A model generated the notes under the pieces. That model was not told where the DNA came from, did no database searches, and saw only the letters and a list, made by a program, of their open reading frames with translations. Positions 1 to 9,711 of a DNA stretch of 64,000 nt are shown here, piece by piece; within the stretch, counting starts at the first letter, position 1, and each line of letters starts with the position of its first letter. The position numbers were made by a program, and so were the translations under genes. This DNA comes from Cryobacterium sp. PH29-G1 (GTDB taxonomy: Bacteria; Actinomycetota; Actinomycetes; Actinomycetales; Microbacteriaceae), in the NCBI RefSeq assembly GCF_030063365.1, contig NZ_JASISY010000004.1, positions 274,164-338,163 on the forward strand, given 5' to 3'.

Positions 1-363
1 CAGACCGGGGAACTGCTTTTGCAGATCGCTCAGATAGGTGGAGGAATTCACCGCACGCACGAGTTCCGGAATGAGCTTGGACAGCTTGGAGACCTGGTCG
101 ACAATGATCGGAGCGATCGCAAAGACGACAGCGGTGAGCACGCCGAGCACGGCCGCGACCACGGTGAGAATAGCGGCCCACCGCGGAAATCTTTTCTTCT
201 CCAACCAGGACACAGCAGGGTCGAGACCGAGCGCGATGAAGAGAGCTGCGCCGACATAGATAATGATCGTCTGCAGGGTGATCACCGAGGTGATGATCAG
301 CAGACCGAGCCCAACGCCCAGGGTCCCGACCAATCCGAACCGGAAGGCATTTTGAATTTTCAC
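1..363 (-). CDS. AI-2E family transporter (PerM-like), N-terminal part only
   Basis: Reading the minus strand from the GTG at 361-363 gives 121 residues that run off the left edge of the window. The sequence starts MKIQNAFRFGLVG and contains two strongly hydrophobic stretches (about residues 8-43 and 60-85). Between them is the LGLDPAVSWLEKKRFPRWAA segment typical of the AI-2E/PerM permease family, whose members are multi-pass inner-membrane proteins of about 350-400 residues. GGAG sits about 7 nt before the GTG. The start follows the stop of the upstream coiled-coil gene by 23 bp in the same direction, so the two are probably co-transcribed. Family assignment is good; the exported substrate is unknown, since most family members do not carry autoinducer-2. 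Confidence 0.8.
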   Translation of the reverse strand, partial: MKIQNAFRFGLVGTLGVGLGLLIITSVITLQTIIIYVGAALFIALGLDPAVSWLEKKRFPRWAAILTVVAAVLGVLTAVVFAIAPIIVDQVSKLSKLIPELVRAVNSSTYLSDLQKQFPGL

Positions 364-386
364 GTGTCGACTCCAGGAGTAGGGGA

Positions 387-1994
387 TTACTCGGCTGCGA
401 CCCGTTCGGCCTGGGTCAAAACGCTGCGCAGGCTTTCGAAATAACCGGCAACGGCATCGCGCTCAATCCTAATCTGCGACAGCCGGTCTTCGGCGTCGGC
501 GACGAGGGCGCGCGAGCGTGTCGTCGCGTCGGTGACCAGCGCGGTGGCTTCGCTCTGAGCGTCGCTGAGAAGGCGCGCGGCGGTATCCTCGGCCAGCTCC
601 TTGGCTGCCTTGGCTTCGTCGCGGGCTCCCGTGTCGAGTTTCTCGTTCAGGGCGCGCAGCTCTGCGGTGCGCGCGGTCGTCTCGGCGAGTTGTCTGGCGG
701 CATCTGTCTGGAATTTCTGCGCCACGGCCACGGCTTCCTGATGGCGGGCCAGGTGTTCCTGCTCGGCCTCGTCACGGCGAGCTTTCAGCTCAACGTCAAA
801 GTCGGCACGGGCCTGGTCGATTTCGCGGGTCAGACGGCTCTCCTCCTGTTCGCCTTTCTTGCGTGTGGCGGTGAGGTGGTTCTCCAGATCGATGCGGGCC
901 TGCTCGGCGGCCGCCTCGGCGTCGATACGAGCCTGCTGAATTTCCCGGGCCAGATCGGCGCCGGCCTGTTCTCCGTCAGCGGTCAGCGCAGCCCGGGCCT
1001 GGTCGGTTTCGCGGGCCAGTTCGGCACGTTTGCGGTCGAGCTCGCGAGCGAAATCTGTGCGATCCTGCTCGCGTTCGATTTCGGCCGTCGCACGCGCCTG
1101 TTCGATCTCTCGGGCCAGGTCGATGCGTCCCTGCTCGACTTCGGCGGCGAGCAGGGTGCGGGCCTGGTCGGCTTCGTGGGCGGTGGCGAGGCGCGTTTGC
1201 TCGGTTTCTCGGGCCAGGTCGACCCGCGCCTGCTCGGTTTCAGCCGTGAGGTCGGCGCGGGCCTGGTCGGTTTCGCGCTGCAGGTCGGCTCGTTGCTGGT
1301 CGAGTTCGAGGGCCAGTTCGGTGCGGATGATTTCGGTCTCGCGGTTGAGTCCGGCCGCGGTTTCACGGGCCTCGGTGGCCTCACGCTGGGCTACGACCCG
1401 CACTTCGGCGGCTTCGCGATCGGCTTCCGAGCGGATGGCTGCCACCTCGCGCTTCACCGTGGACCGGGCATCGGCGGCTTCGGTGGCGACAGCGCCGCGA
1501 ATAAGAGCGGCATCACGAACCGCATCCTGGGTGACTTGAGCCTGCTCGTCCTGGGCCCGGGCGCGCAAGTCATCCGCTTCAACGCGCACGTCATCGAGCA
1601 CCCGACGCGCCTTGACCGCAGCATCGGACAGGGTGCGTTCGGCCTGCTCGATCGCATTCTGCCGGAGCAGCTGCACTTCGTCATCGGTCGCGCTGCGCAA
1701 CTTCTCGGAGTCGATATCGGCCTGGGCGATGACGCGGGTTGACTGTTCTTCGGCAACGCGGAGGGTGCTCTCCAGTTTGGTGCCGAGGCCGGAGAATGTG
1801 GGGCTCCCGACTTCTTCGATCTCGGCGGTGAGATCCTCGACGCGGCCGGTGAGACGCTTGACCTCGCGGCCGGCTTCAGCGTTGAGGGTGTTTGCCTGAA
1901 TGAGTTCACGACGCAGCGCCTGAACGGCCTTGGTGACCTCGTCCTTGTCATAGCCCCGAAATACCTGGGTGAAATCAGCTTCGTCATCAGACAC
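387..1994 (-). CDS. DivIVA-like polar coiled-coil protein with long hendecad repeat
   Basis: A 535-residue, almost entirely helical, charged protein. The N-terminus (DFTQVFRGYDKDEV, residues 7-20) resembles the DivIVA/Wag31 N-terminal motif in which a conserved Gly-Tyr dipeptide binds membrane. After a short linker (about 62-70) the protein is continuous coiled coil to the end. Residues 230-372 form 13 uninterrupted 11-residue repeats (see separate feature). The start is GTG at 1992-1994, 6 nt after AAGGAG; the ATG seven bases further in is out of frame. In actinobacteria such proteins act as polar or septal scaffolds, like Scy or Wag31. That role is inferred from architecture only. It lies upstream of, and probably in one transcript with, the AI-2E permease gene. 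Confidence 0.72.
   Translation of the reverse strand: MSDDEADFTQVFRGYDKDEVTKAVQALRRELIQANTLNAEAGREVKRLTGRVEDLTAEIEEVGSPTFSGLGTKLESTLRVAEEQSTRVIAQADIDSEKLRSATDDEVQLLRQNAIEQAERTLSDAAVKARRVLDDVRVEADDLRARAQDEQAQVTQDAVRDAALIRGAVATEAADARSTVKREVAAIRSEADREAAEVRVVAQREATEARETAAGLNRETEIIRTELALELDQQRADLQRETDQARADLTAETEQARVDLARETEQTRLATAHEADQARTLLAAEVEQGRIDLAREIEQARATAEIEREQDRTDFARELDRKRAELARETDQARAALTADGEQAGADLAREIQQARIDAEAAAEQARIDLENHLTATRKKGEQEESRLTREIDQARADFDVELKARRDEAEQEHLARHQEAVAVAQKFQTDAARQLAETTARTAELRALNEKLDTGARDEAKAAKELAEDTAARLLSDAQSEATALVTDATTRSRALVADAEDRLSQIRIERDAVAGYFESLRSVLTQAERVAAE
879..1307 (-). repeat. 13 tandem hendecad (33-bp) coding repeats
   Basis: Within the coiled-coil gene, residues 230-372 can be written as 13 consecutive 11-mers of the form E-(T/I/L)-(D/E)-Q-A-R-A/V/I-D-L-A-R, for example ETDQARADLTA, ETEQARVDLAR and EIEQARATAEI. 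There are no insertions over 143 residues. An 11-residue period predicts a slightly right-handed or straight coiled coil, unlike the heptads of typical DivIVA. The DNA copies have diverged, so this is a protein-level repeat. Confidence 0.85.
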
Positions 1995-2237
1995 GTTCTA
2001 CTCCTTACCGATGAGGCCCCGGCCCTCAATGGATCACGCATGACGGGGAACACCTCGATTTTAGTGTGCTGGCGGAGCGCCGCGCGCACCAGCAATCGGC
2101 CGGGCCCGAGGGCACTAGTAGGCACCACTCAGGAGAACGCAGTAACGTAGAAGGTCCGTGTCTGAGCACTTTCAGTCCCGTGATTCAGCCAGAGTGACTG
2201 AACAGTAGCAACCAGTGAAAATGCTGAAGGGTGATCC

Positions 2238-4049
2238 GTGCGTTTTGTTCTTGCCATTGTGGCCTTCGTACTCGCAGCCGTGATGATCGTTCTCGGCATC
2301 GCACAGCGAACGATCCTGCTCGAGCCGTCATTCACCTCCCTCACCGCGAGCGTCGACGGTGACACGAAATACACCGTCATCGACCCGAGCGCCCTCGCAG
2401 CCTCACCGGGCAGCCAGACGATCAACGTGCGCGGCGACGGTGCGATCTTCCTCGCCTACGGTCGTTCCGAGGATGTTGCCGCGTGGATCGGTGACGACGC
2501 GTATGCCACCGTCGGGCTCAGCGAGAAATCGGGTGACCTCACGTCCACCGTTACCGAGGCAGTTCTTCCCGACGATCCCGCAACAGCGGACGCTGCCGCC
2601 GCGACGATTGTGAATCCCGCCGGCTCAGACCTCTGGCTGGAGGAATACACCGGCACGGAGTCGATAACCACCACGCTGACGTTGCCGGCCGGCATCTCGG
2701 TGATTGTGGCGTCGGACGGCACCGAACCGGCACCCGCCGACATCCGTCTGTCGTGGGCCTCAGACAATTCCACCCCCTGGGCCGGCCCGCTGCTGGCCGG
2801 GGGTGCACTGCTGCTGCTGATCGGCCTCGTGTTGTACGTTCTGGCCCTGCTGCACCTGCGTCGTTCGCGCCGGCCGCGTCGTAACCTTCCACGCGGTCCG
2901 CGGATGCCGCGCCTGCCCCGCGCCCCGCGGCCCAAGGCCATCAAGGCCAGTCAGATCACCAGCTCACGCCGAGGACTCAACCGCCGAGTGGCCATCGTTC
3001 CGATGATCCTGGTTTCCGGCCTTGCGCTGAGCGGATGCTCGGCCGACCTGTGGCCCGATTTCAACGCGGCATCGACGGCGACCGCCACCCCCACGCCAAC
3101 GCCCCAGTCCACTGATTCCGTCGAGGCTGCCGCCGAGCTGCCGCCGCCGGCGGTGACCGTTTCCCAGCTGGAGACGATCATGCGCGAAATCTCTGTTCTC
3201 AGCGCTGACGCGGATGCCAATCTCAATACCGAGACCATTGCCACGCGATTTACCGGGCCGGCTCTCGAACAACGACTGGCCAACTACAAGATTCGCGCGG
3301 TCGACCCGGCCGTCGCCGCGCTCGTTGCCCTGCCGGGTGCCCCACTCACCTTCACGCTGCCGCAGCAGACCAATTCCTGGCCGCGAGTGGTCATGACCGT
3401 TATTCAGGATGAAAACGACCCCAGTGTTCCGACGATGGCCGTCATTCTCAAGCAGGCCTCACCTCGGGCCAACTATCAGGTGGACTACCTGTTCGCGCTG
3501 GAGCAGTCGGCGCACGTACCGAAGGTAGCCCCGGCCGTTGTCGGTGCCCCGGCCATCGCCCCGGACAACAAGCTGCTGCTGCTGCCGCCGGACCAGCTGG
3601 CCAGCGCCTACGCCGATATTCTGCTGCAGGGCGAGGCCAGCCCGTCGTACGGCCTGTTTGAGAGTGACGGCGACAATTTCCGCGTCCAGGTCGCTGACCT
3701 GAACGCGGCTAAGATCGCCGCGCTGCCCACGACCGCCTCGATCGATTTCGCCGCAACGGCGGGCTCGGATGAGGCGGTAGCCCTGGCGACCAACGACTCC
3801 GGCAGCATCGTCGCCGTGAGCATGACGGAAACCGAAACCGTCAAACCGGTCGATGAGGGTGCCACGGTGGGGCCGGCCGAAGACGCCCTGGCCACCAAGG
3901 CGCTGTCCGGCATTACCACCACGGCCAAGGGCTTTCAAAATACGTACCGCGACCAACTGCTGTTCTACGTGCCCACGGGCGGTTCAAGCGACAAAATCGT
4001 GCTCTTGGGCTTTGCTCAGGGCCTCATCACATCGGCGGAGCTTCCATGA
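2238..4049 (+). CDS. Membrane protein with internal lipobox-like segment, unknown function
   Basis: 603 residues; I recognise no named family. A signal anchor spans residues 4-23. An extracytoplasmic beta-rich domain follows (about 25-180), then a second membrane helix (about 183-206) and a very basic, proline-rich cytoplasmic linker (208-250, RRSRRPRRNLPRG and similar). A third hydrophobic stretch (251-266) ends in LSGC (Cys267), which looks like a lipobox. An S/T/P-rich spacer (about 275-295) and a secreted domain of about 300 residues complete the protein. It therefore reads like a membrane protein joined to a lipoprotein. The GTG start at 2238 follows AAGGG. The stop overlaps the next ATG (ATGA), so translation is coupled to the thioredoxin-like gene. 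Confidence 0.75.
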   Translation: MRFVLAIVAFVLAAVMIVLGIAQRTILLEPSFTSLTASVDGDTKYTVIDPSALAASPGSQTINVRGDGAIFLAYGRSEDVAAWIGDDAYATVGLSEKSGDLTSTVTEAVLPDDPATADAAAATIVNPAGSDLWLEEYTGTESITTTLTLPAGISVIVASDGTEPAPADIRLSWASDNSTPWAGPLLAGGALLLLIGLVLYVLALLHLRRSRRPRRNLPRGPRMPRLPRAPRPKAIKASQITSSRRGLNRRVAIVPMILVSGLALSGCSADLWPDFNAASTATATPTPTPQSTDSVEAAAELPPPAVTVSQLETIMREISVLSADADANLNTETIATRFTGPALEQRLANYKIRAVDPAVAALVALPGAPLTFTLPQQTNSWPRVVMTVIQDENDPSVPTMAVILKQASPRANYQVDYLFALEQSAHVPKVAPAVVGAPAIAPDNKLLLLPPDQLASAYADILLQGEASPSYGLFESDGDNFRVQVADLNAAKIAALPTTASIDFAATAGSDEAVALATNDSGSIVAVSMTETETVKPVDEGATVGPAEDALATKALSGITTTAKGFQNTYRDQLLFYVPTGGSSDKIVLLGFAQGLITSAELP

Positions 4050-5038
4050 CCAATATGCCCCCATCCGGATCAAACCTGCGCGGAGCGGTTGACCTCTCCT
4101 CACTCGTGAACCGCGCGTCGGCCGGAACGCCGCCGGTTGCCGTCAACGGGGCACCCGTGACCGGTGCCCCCGTGGGAGGACCGGCAGCGCCCACCGGAGC
4201 CGTCTCGGTTCCGAGCCTGATCCTCGACGGCACGGACACCAACTTCGGGGAGCTGCTCGAGCTCTCCTCGCGGGTGCCGGTAATCGTTGCGCTGTGGGCT
4301 GCGTGGAGCGAACCCTCCACGCAGCTTCTGGCCGTCATGGAGAAGGTCATCACCGGTTTGGCCGGCAAATTCGTGTTGGCCCGGGTGGAGATCGACGCGA
4401 ATCCGCAGCTGACCCAGGCCTTCCAGTCCGAGTCGGTGCCCACGGTGGCCGCGGTCATCACCGGTCAGCCGGTGCAGCTTTTCAGCGGCCCGCTGGCCGA
4501 AGAGCAGATCTCCGATCTGCTCGGCCGCGTGCTGGAACTCGCCACGCAGCAGGGTGTGACCGGAACAGCCGAGGCCGCCGACGCGGCCGACGCCACAGAG
4601 CCGGCACCGGTGGTTGACGAGCCCCTGCCGCCGCACCACCTCGAAGCGTATGAGGCAATCGAGGCCGGTGACTACGCCACCGCCCAGCGCGAATACCGCA
4701 CGGCTCTGGCCCAGAATCCGAATGACACCATGGCGGTAGCCGGCCTCGCCCAGGTCAGCCTGCTGGCCCGGCTGCAGGGAAAAACCATCGACCAGATTCG
4801 CAATGGGGCGGCATCCGCACCCGACGATCTGGAGGCGCAGCTTCTGGTCGCCGATCTCGACCTGTCCGGCGGGCATATCGAGGACGCGTTTGATCGCCTG
4901 CTGAGTCTGTTCCCGGCACAGCCCCCAGCCGGCCGCAACACGATCCGCGAGCGTATCCTCGAGTTGTTTGAGGTCATCGGCGCCGACGACCCCCGGGTGC
5001 CTCCCACCCGCGCTCGCCTAACCGCCCTGCTCTACTAG
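4046..5038 (+). CDS. Thioredoxin-fold / TPR protein (YbbN/CnoX-like) lacking redox cysteines
   Basis: 330 residues. A Gly/Ala/Pro-rich N-terminus (1-55) is followed by a thioredoxin fold (about 58-165) with the usual W-x-x-W strand (VALWAAWSEPS), but the two redox cysteines of WCxxC are Ser88 and Ser91. The C-terminal half (about 190-330) is TPR-like (EAIEAGDYATAQREYRTAL). This is the architecture of YbbN/CnoX, holdase-type chaperones that bind GroEL or DnaK clients. Actinobacterial members often lack the CxxC. The gene overlaps the upstream membrane-protein gene by 4 bp, which is unusual company for a cytosolic chaperone. A strong hairpin follows at 5066-5100. Confidence 0.85.
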   Translation: MTNMPPSGSNLRGAVDLSSLVNRASAGTPPVAVNGAPVTGAPVGGPAAPTGAVSVPSLILDGTDTNFGELLELSSRVPVIVALWAAWSEPSTQLLAVMEKVITGLAGKFVLARVEIDANPQLTQAFQSESVPTVAAVITGQPVQLFSGPLAEEQISDLLGRVLELATQQGVTGTAEAADAADATEPAPVVDEPLPPHHLEAYEAIEAGDYATAQREYRTALAQNPNDTMAVAGLAQVSLLARLQGKTIDQIRNGAASAPDDLEAQLLVADLDLSGGHIEDAFDRLLSLFPAQPPAGRNTIRERILELFEVIGADDPRVPPTRARLTALLY

Positions 5039-5065
5039 CCGACTTTCAGCTCGAGCGAGCGCAAA

Positions 5066-5100
5066 ACAGTGCCCGTGTGACCTGGTCACACGGGCACTGT
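5066..5100. terminator. Bidirectional intrinsic terminator between ybbN-like gene and glgB
   Basis: A perfect 15-bp stem (ACAGTGCCCGTGTGA at 5066-5080, its complement at 5086-5100) with a 5-nt loop lies between two convergent genes. On the minus strand it is followed by TTTTGC, so it is the better terminator for glgB. Confidence 0.85.
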
Positions 5101-5121
5101 TGCGTCCTAATGTTCGCAGAA

Positions 5122-7494
5122 CTATCGGCGCAGCCGGAGCCACAGGCCGGCCAGCGGTGGCAAGGTGAGGGTCGCCGAGGCGGGGCGGCCGGCCCAGGGT
5201 TCGTTGACGGCCTCGACGGCACCGAAGTTGCCCACGCCGGACCCGCCGAAGTCGCTGGCATCCGTGTTGAGGATCTCATCCCAGTGCCCGGCGAACGGCA
5301 GGCCCACCCGGTAGTCGGTGTGCGGCTCTCCGGCAAAATTAAAGAAGCAGGCGACCGGAACGCCGTGATTGTCCCAGCGCAGGAACGACACCACGTTCTG
5401 GCTCGCTGCGCCGCCGTCGAGCAGCTCGAAGCCTCCGGGGTCGTTGTCGCGACTCCACAGGCTCGGGTTGTCGCGGTAGACCCGGTTGAGCTGGCCGACG
5501 AGGTTGAACAGCCCGCGGTGCGCCGGCTGGTCGAGCATCCACCAGTCCAGTCCGCGCTCTTCGCTCCACTCCGAGCGCTGCCCGAACTCACTGCCCATGA
5601 ACAACAGCTGCTTGCCCGGGTGCGCCCACATGAAAGCGAGGTAGGCACGCACGTTGGCGAGCTGCTGCCAGGAATCACCGGGCATCTTCGACACCAGAGC
5701 ACCCTTACCGTGCACGACCTCGTCGTGACTGATCGGCAGCAGGAAATTCTCGCTGAACGCGTAGATGAACGAGAACGTGATGTCGTTGTGGTGGTACGAG
5801 CGGTACATCGGGTCCACCTGCATGTACTCGAGCGAGTCGTGCATCCAGCCCATGTTCCACTTGAGCCCGAAGCCGAGACCGCCGCCGCTGGTGGGAGCCG
5901 TCACCCCGCCCCAGTTGGTGGATTCCTCAGCGATCATGATGGTTCCGGGATTGCGCTTGTACGCCGTCGCGGTGATCTCCTGCAGCAGGCTGATGGCTTC
6001 GAGATTCTCGTTGCCACCATACTGGTTCGGCTCCCACTGGCCGTCTTCGCGGGAATAGTCCAGGTAGAGCATGGACGCAACGGCATCCACACGCAGAGCG
6101 TCGATATGAAATTCTTCCAGCCAGTACAACGCGTTGGCCACGAGAAAGTTGCGCACCTGCATCTGACCGAAGTCGAAAATATAGGTTCCCCAGTCCATCT
6201 GCTCGCCGCGACGCGGATCGGGGTGCTCGTACAGTGCCTGTCCGTCGAAGCGGGCGAGGGCGAAGTCGTCCTTGGGGAAGTGGCCGGGCACCCAGTCCAT
6301 GATCACGCCGATGCCGGCCTGGTGCAGCCGGTCGATCAAATAGCGCAGGTCGTCGGGGGAGCCGAACCGGCTGGTCGGTGCGTAGTAGCCGCTCACCTGG
6401 TACCCCCAGGAACCGCCGAACGGATGCTCCGCGAGGGGCATGAACTCCACGTGGGTGAAGCTGAGCTCGTGCAGGTACCCGACCAGTTCATCGGCTAGAT
6501 CGCGGTAGCCGAGCCCGGGGCGCCACGATCCGACGTGCATTTCGTACACGATCATCGCCTGGTTGTGCGGATCGTTGGCCGCACGGTTGGCCAGCCACGC
6601 GGCATCCGCCCATTCATAGTGCGATTGCGTGACGACCGAAGCGGTCTGTGGGGGAACTTCAGCGAATCGGGCGAGCGGGTCGGCTTTCTCCACCCATTCA
6701 CCGGATTGGGCGAGCAGCTGAAACTTGTATTTGGCACCGGCGTCGAGGCCCGGGATGAACAACTCCCAGACGCCGGTACTGCCCATATTGCGCATGGCGT
6801 GAGTGACGCCATTCCACCCGTTGAAGTCTCCGATTACGCGGGCGGCGCTGGCGTGCGGCGCCCAGACCGCGAACGAGGTGCCGGCCGATGACGCGGTGAC
6901 ACCCTGGTGCTGACGGTGATGTGCCCCCAGCACGTCCCAGAGTCGCTCGTGACGGCCTTCACCGATTAGGTGCAGGTCCAGCTCGCCGAGCGTCGGGGTA
7001 AACCGGTACGGGTCATCGCAGGTCCACGGCTCGGCGTTCTCGTAGCGGGCCTCGATCGTGTAATCGCTGAGGCCGACCGTGCTCTCGCCCTGCCAGATGC
7101 CGTAGGCGAGGTGGGCGAGCTCGACGTGCGCGCCGTTGGCAAGAATGGCGAACACCTCGGTGGCGAGCGGGCGAAGCGCGCGGATGATCACGAGCGGGTC
7201 GGACACCCCGGGCTGGTGGACGAGGTGCTGACCGAGAATCTCATGCGGACTGTAGTAGCTCCCGGCGGCGACGGCGGCCAGGATGTGATCGGCGATCACG
7301 GCCGGCTCGACGGGCGCGAGGTGCTTCTGCGTCTTCGGGGACTTTGTTTGAGGGGACTGCGTCTTCGGGGGCTGCGCCTTCTTACCGTCGATGTTTTTTC
7401 CCTGACCCTTCATTTTTGTGGCCTTGCTCGATTTCTTCTTATCGTGCTTGTTCTTATCGTGCTTGTTTTGATGTCTTTCTGCGTCGCCGCTCAT
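5122..7494 (-). CDS. glgB: 1,4-alpha-glucan branching enzyme GlgB
   Basis: 790 residues. GlgB cuts alpha-1,4 chains and rejoins them by alpha-1,6 bonds, making branches in glycogen. Residues about 60-165 are the N1 module typical of actinobacterial GlgB. A CBM48 module follows (about 175-290, [20 protein letters not shown]). The GH13 barrel shows DALRVDAVA (nucleophile Asp470), MIAEES (acid Glu523) and SHDEVVHGK (Asp591). The first 60 residues are an extra lysine-rich, low-complexity tail ([15 protein letters not shown], then [13 protein letters not shown]), making the protein longer than the usual 730 or so. The ATG overlaps the glgE stop by 4 bp (ATGA), so glgE-glgB form a coupled operon. 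Confidence 0.97.
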   Translation of the reverse strand: MSGDAERHQNKHDKNKHDKKKSSKATKMKGQGKNIDGKKAQPPKTQSPQTKSPKTQKHLAPVEPAVIADHILAAVAAGSYYSPHEILGQHLVHQPGVSDPLVIIRALRPLATEVFAILANGAHVELAHLAYGIWQGESTVGLSDYTIEARYENAEPWTCDDPYRFTPTLGELDLHLIGEGRHERLWDVLGAHHRQHQGVTASSAGTSFAVWAPHASAARVIGDFNGWNGVTHAMRNMGSTGVWELFIPGLDAGAKYKFQLLAQSGEWVEKADPLARFAEVPPQTASVVTQSHYEWADAAWLANRAANDPHNQAMIVYEMHVGSWRPGLGYRDLADELVGYLHELSFTHVEFMPLAEHPFGGSWGYQVSGYYAPTSRFGSPDDLRYLIDRLHQAGIGVIMDWVPGHFPKDDFALARFDGQALYEHPDPRRGEQMDWGTYIFDFGQMQVRNFLVANALYWLEEFHIDALRVDAVASMLYLDYSREDGQWEPNQYGGNENLEAISLLQEITATAYKRNPGTIMIAEESTNWGGVTAPTSGGGLGFGLKWNMGWMHDSLEYMQVDPMYRSYHHNDITFSFIYAFSENFLLPISHDEVVHGKGALVSKMPGDSWQQLANVRAYLAFMWAHPGKQLLFMGSEFGQRSEWSEERGLDWWMLDQPAHRGLFNLVGQLNRVYRDNPSLWSRDNDPGGFELLDGGAASQNVVSFLRWDNHGVPVACFFNFAGEPHTDYRVGLPFAGHWDEILNTDASDFGGSGVGNFGAVEAVNEPWAGRPASATLTLPPLAGLWLRLRR

Positions 7495-9596
7495 GCGCCG
7501 CCCTGCCCCGGAACGTGGGGCGTGACGTGCAGAATGTGCACGGGCTCGGTGAAAGCGTCGAGGCGAACGAAATTATCGGCCGACCAGGTCCAGGTAGCGC
7601 CGGACACGAGGTCGTGCACGTCGAAGGTGTCGCCGTGGGCGATGCCGAAGCGGGTCACGTCGAGGTGCACCACCGTTTGACGTACGGAGTGCGGGTCGAC
7701 ATTCGCCACGACAATGAGAGCATCGGCGTGGCCGGTGCCGGTGAATGCCGCGTCGAGGTACTTGCTGTAGACGAGGATTGAATCGTCATCGCTGGAGTGG
7801 ATGTTCAGATTGCGCAGTTGCCCGAGCGCGGGGTGCTCAGCACGAATTCGGTTGAGCAGGGTGAGGTACGGCGCAAGCGATTTACCCAGCTCCTCGGCTT
7901 TGCTCCAATCGCGGGGCCGATACTCATACTTTTCGCTGTCGATGCTTTCCTCGGCGCCCGGGCGGGCAACGTTCTCGAACAGGTCGAAGCCAGCATAGAC
8001 GCCCCAGCTCGGTGCCGCCGTCGCCGCCAGTGCCGCCCGAATCTTGAACGCGGCCGGGCCGCCGAACTGCAGGTACTCGGTGAGGATGTCGGGGGTGTTG
8101 ACGAACAGATTCGGGCGCAGAAAATCGGGGGTCTCGGTGGCAAGGCCGTCGAAGAACTCCTCGAGCTCGGTTTTCGTATTGCGCCAGGTGAAGTAGGTGT
8201 AGGACTGCTGGAAGCCGACCTTGCCGAGGGCCTGCATCAGGGCCGGGCGCGTGAAAGCTTCGGCGAGAAAAACCACGTCGGGGTCGGTCAGATTCACTTC
8301 CGCGATGAGCCATTCCCAGAAGTCGAGGGGCTTGGTGTGCGGGTTGTCCACCCGGAAAATACGCACGCCGAGGCTGATCCAGTAGCGCAGCAAACGCAGC
8401 GCTTCGGCACGGATGCCGGCGGGATCGTTGTCGAAATTGATCGGGTAGATGTCCTGATATTTTTTCGGCGGGTTCTCGGCGTAGGCGATGGTGCCGTCGG
8501 GCAGGGTGGTGAACCACTCCGGGTGTTCCTCGACCCACGGATGGTCGGGGGAAGCCTGCAGGGCGAAATCGAGGGCGATCTCCAGGCCGAGCGAGGCCGC
8601 CTTCTTCAGAAAGAACTTGAAATCGACGACAGTGCCGAGGTCGGGGTGGATGGCGTCGTGGCCGCCGTCCTTCGACCCGATTGCCCACGGAGAACCCGGG
8701 TCTCCCGGAGCGACGGTGAGCGAATTGTTTGGGCCCTTACGGAAGGCGGTCCCGATCGGGTGGATCGGCGGCAGGTAGAGCACGTTGAAGCCCATGGCGG
8801 CTACGGCGGGCAGACGCTTCGCTGCGGTGCGGAAGGTTCCGCTCTTCCAACTTCCGTTGGCGCGCCGAACGGCTCCCTCTGACCGCGGGAAGAACTCGTA
8901 CCAGGAACCGACTCCCGCCCGGGTGCGCTCGACGATAACGGTGCGTTCGGCCGAGAGCGATGACAGCCCGGCGAGCGGCTGGGCCGCGATGGCCTGGAGA
9001 AGCGCAGCATCCGCTGTCGCCAGTAACCGTTCGGCGGTGGGCCGGGCGGTGTCGGCGAGGGTTGTCGCGGCCGTACGAAAGAGACGGCGGGCGGCGAGCG
9101 GACGGGCGGTGTCGGCCCCGGCCTGCGTGAAAAGCTCGCTGCCGATGGTGAACATGAGCTCCACGTCGACGCCGGCCGGAATTTTGATCAGCGCGTTGTG
9201 CTCCCAGGTGGCGAAGTCGTCGGCGAACGCGCGCACCCGGTACGTCCACTGGCCAGCGACGGCGAGTTGCGCCTGCGTGCCGTACCGATCGGTACCGTCG
9301 CCCTGCAACGCCATCGGATGCCGCGTCAGGCTGTCGTCTGGCGCGGTGAGCTGCAGCTCGACACCGATGAGGTCGTGTCCCTCGCGAAAAGCGGTCGCAC
9401 CGAACGGCACAACCTCGCCAGCAAACGCCCGCGCCGGCCAGAGATTGTCGTTCAGCTGAGGCGAGAGGTCAAGAACGGGAATGCGACCAACGGATGCGGC
9501 GGCGCTGCTGGTCGCTGCGTCCTCCGCGGGCACGCGGGCCGGGGCGCTGCTCGATACTGTCGGCAGGGTCGTCTTCTGTGCTGATGTCTTTGCCAC
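7491..9596 (-). CDS. glgE: Alpha-1,4-glucan:maltose-1-phosphate maltosyltransferase GlgE
   Basis: 701 residues from the GTG at 9594-9596; the open frame extends further upstream without a family match. GlgE extends alpha-glucan by two glucose units using maltose-1-phosphate. Seen: the N-terminal beta domain ([14 protein letters not shown] about residue 38), a helical insert about 170-210, [23 protein letters not shown], the GlgE-specific [28 protein letters not shown] (nucleophile Asp417) and FLAEAFTRP (acid Glu446). No Shine-Dalgarno is visible; TACGGT lies 6 nt before the GTG, consistent with a leaderless message. Divergent from glgP, co-translated with glgB. No source of maltose-1-phosphate (treS/pep2 or glgM) is present in this window. 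Confidence 0.96.
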   Translation of the reverse strand: MAKTSAQKTTLPTVSSSAPARVPAEDAATSSAAASVGRIPVLDLSPQLNDNLWPARAFAGEVVPFGATAFREGHDLIGVELQLTAPDDSLTRHPMALQGDGTDRYGTQAQLAVAGQWTYRVRAFADDFATWEHNALIKIPAGVDVELMFTIGSELFTQAGADTARPLAARRLFRTAATTLADTARPTAERLLATADAALLQAIAAQPLAGLSSLSAERTVIVERTRAGVGSWYEFFPRSEGAVRRANGSWKSGTFRTAAKRLPAVAAMGFNVLYLPPIHPIGTAFRKGPNNSLTVAPGDPGSPWAIGSKDGGHDAIHPDLGTVVDFKFFLKKAASLGLEIALDFALQASPDHPWVEEHPEWFTTLPDGTIAYAENPPKKYQDIYPINFDNDPAGIRAEALRLLRYWISLGVRIFRVDNPHTKPLDFWEWLIAEVNLTDPDVVFLAEAFTRPALMQALGKVGFQQSYTYFTWRNTKTELEEFFDGLATETPDFLRPNLFVNTPDILTEYLQFGGPAAFKIRAALAATAAPSWGVYAGFDLFENVARPGAEESIDSEKYEYRPRDWSKAEELGKSLAPYLTLLNRIRAEHPALGQLRNLNIHSSDDDSILVYSKYLDAAFTGTGHADALIVVANVDPHSVRQTVVHLDVTRFGIAHGDTFDVHDLVSGATWTWSADNFVRLDAFTEPVHILHVTPHVPGQGGA

Positions 9597-9602
9597 AACA
9601 CG

Positions 9603-9608
9603 ACCGTA
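9603..9608 (-). promoter_or_regulatory. -10 element TACGGT, leaderless glgE
   Basis: TANNNT hexamer on the minus strand, 6 nt before the chosen GTG of glgE, with no Shine-Dalgarno in between. It supports both the start choice and leaderless transcription. Confidence 0.5.
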
Positions 9609-9698
9609 GCGTGAAAGAGTGACAAAGGCTCCTGTCTTCTGCTCGGCTCGCCCACCCGACACGAAAATCAGTGTTACATATTGCACGCGGGACACGCC

Positions 9699-9704
9699 TA
9701 AGGT
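9699..9704 (+). promoter_or_regulatory. -10 element TAAGGT, glgP
   Basis: TANNNT hexamer 7 nt before the GTG of glgP at 9712. The AAGG inside it could also serve as a weak Shine-Dalgarno, so leadered and leaderless readings are both possible. Confidence 0.45.
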
Positions 9705-9711
9705 TGACCTC

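Noticed and set aside
690..1742. Plus-strand frame rich in Gly/Leu/Phe repeats opposite the coiled-coil gene
   Set aside because: It is the antisense of the hendecad repeat; its periodicity comes from the real gene.
2171..2202. TTCAGTC...GACTGAA inverted repeat upstream of the 2238 gene
   Set aside because: Only 7 bp arms with an 18-bp gap and no second copy; too weak to call as an operator.
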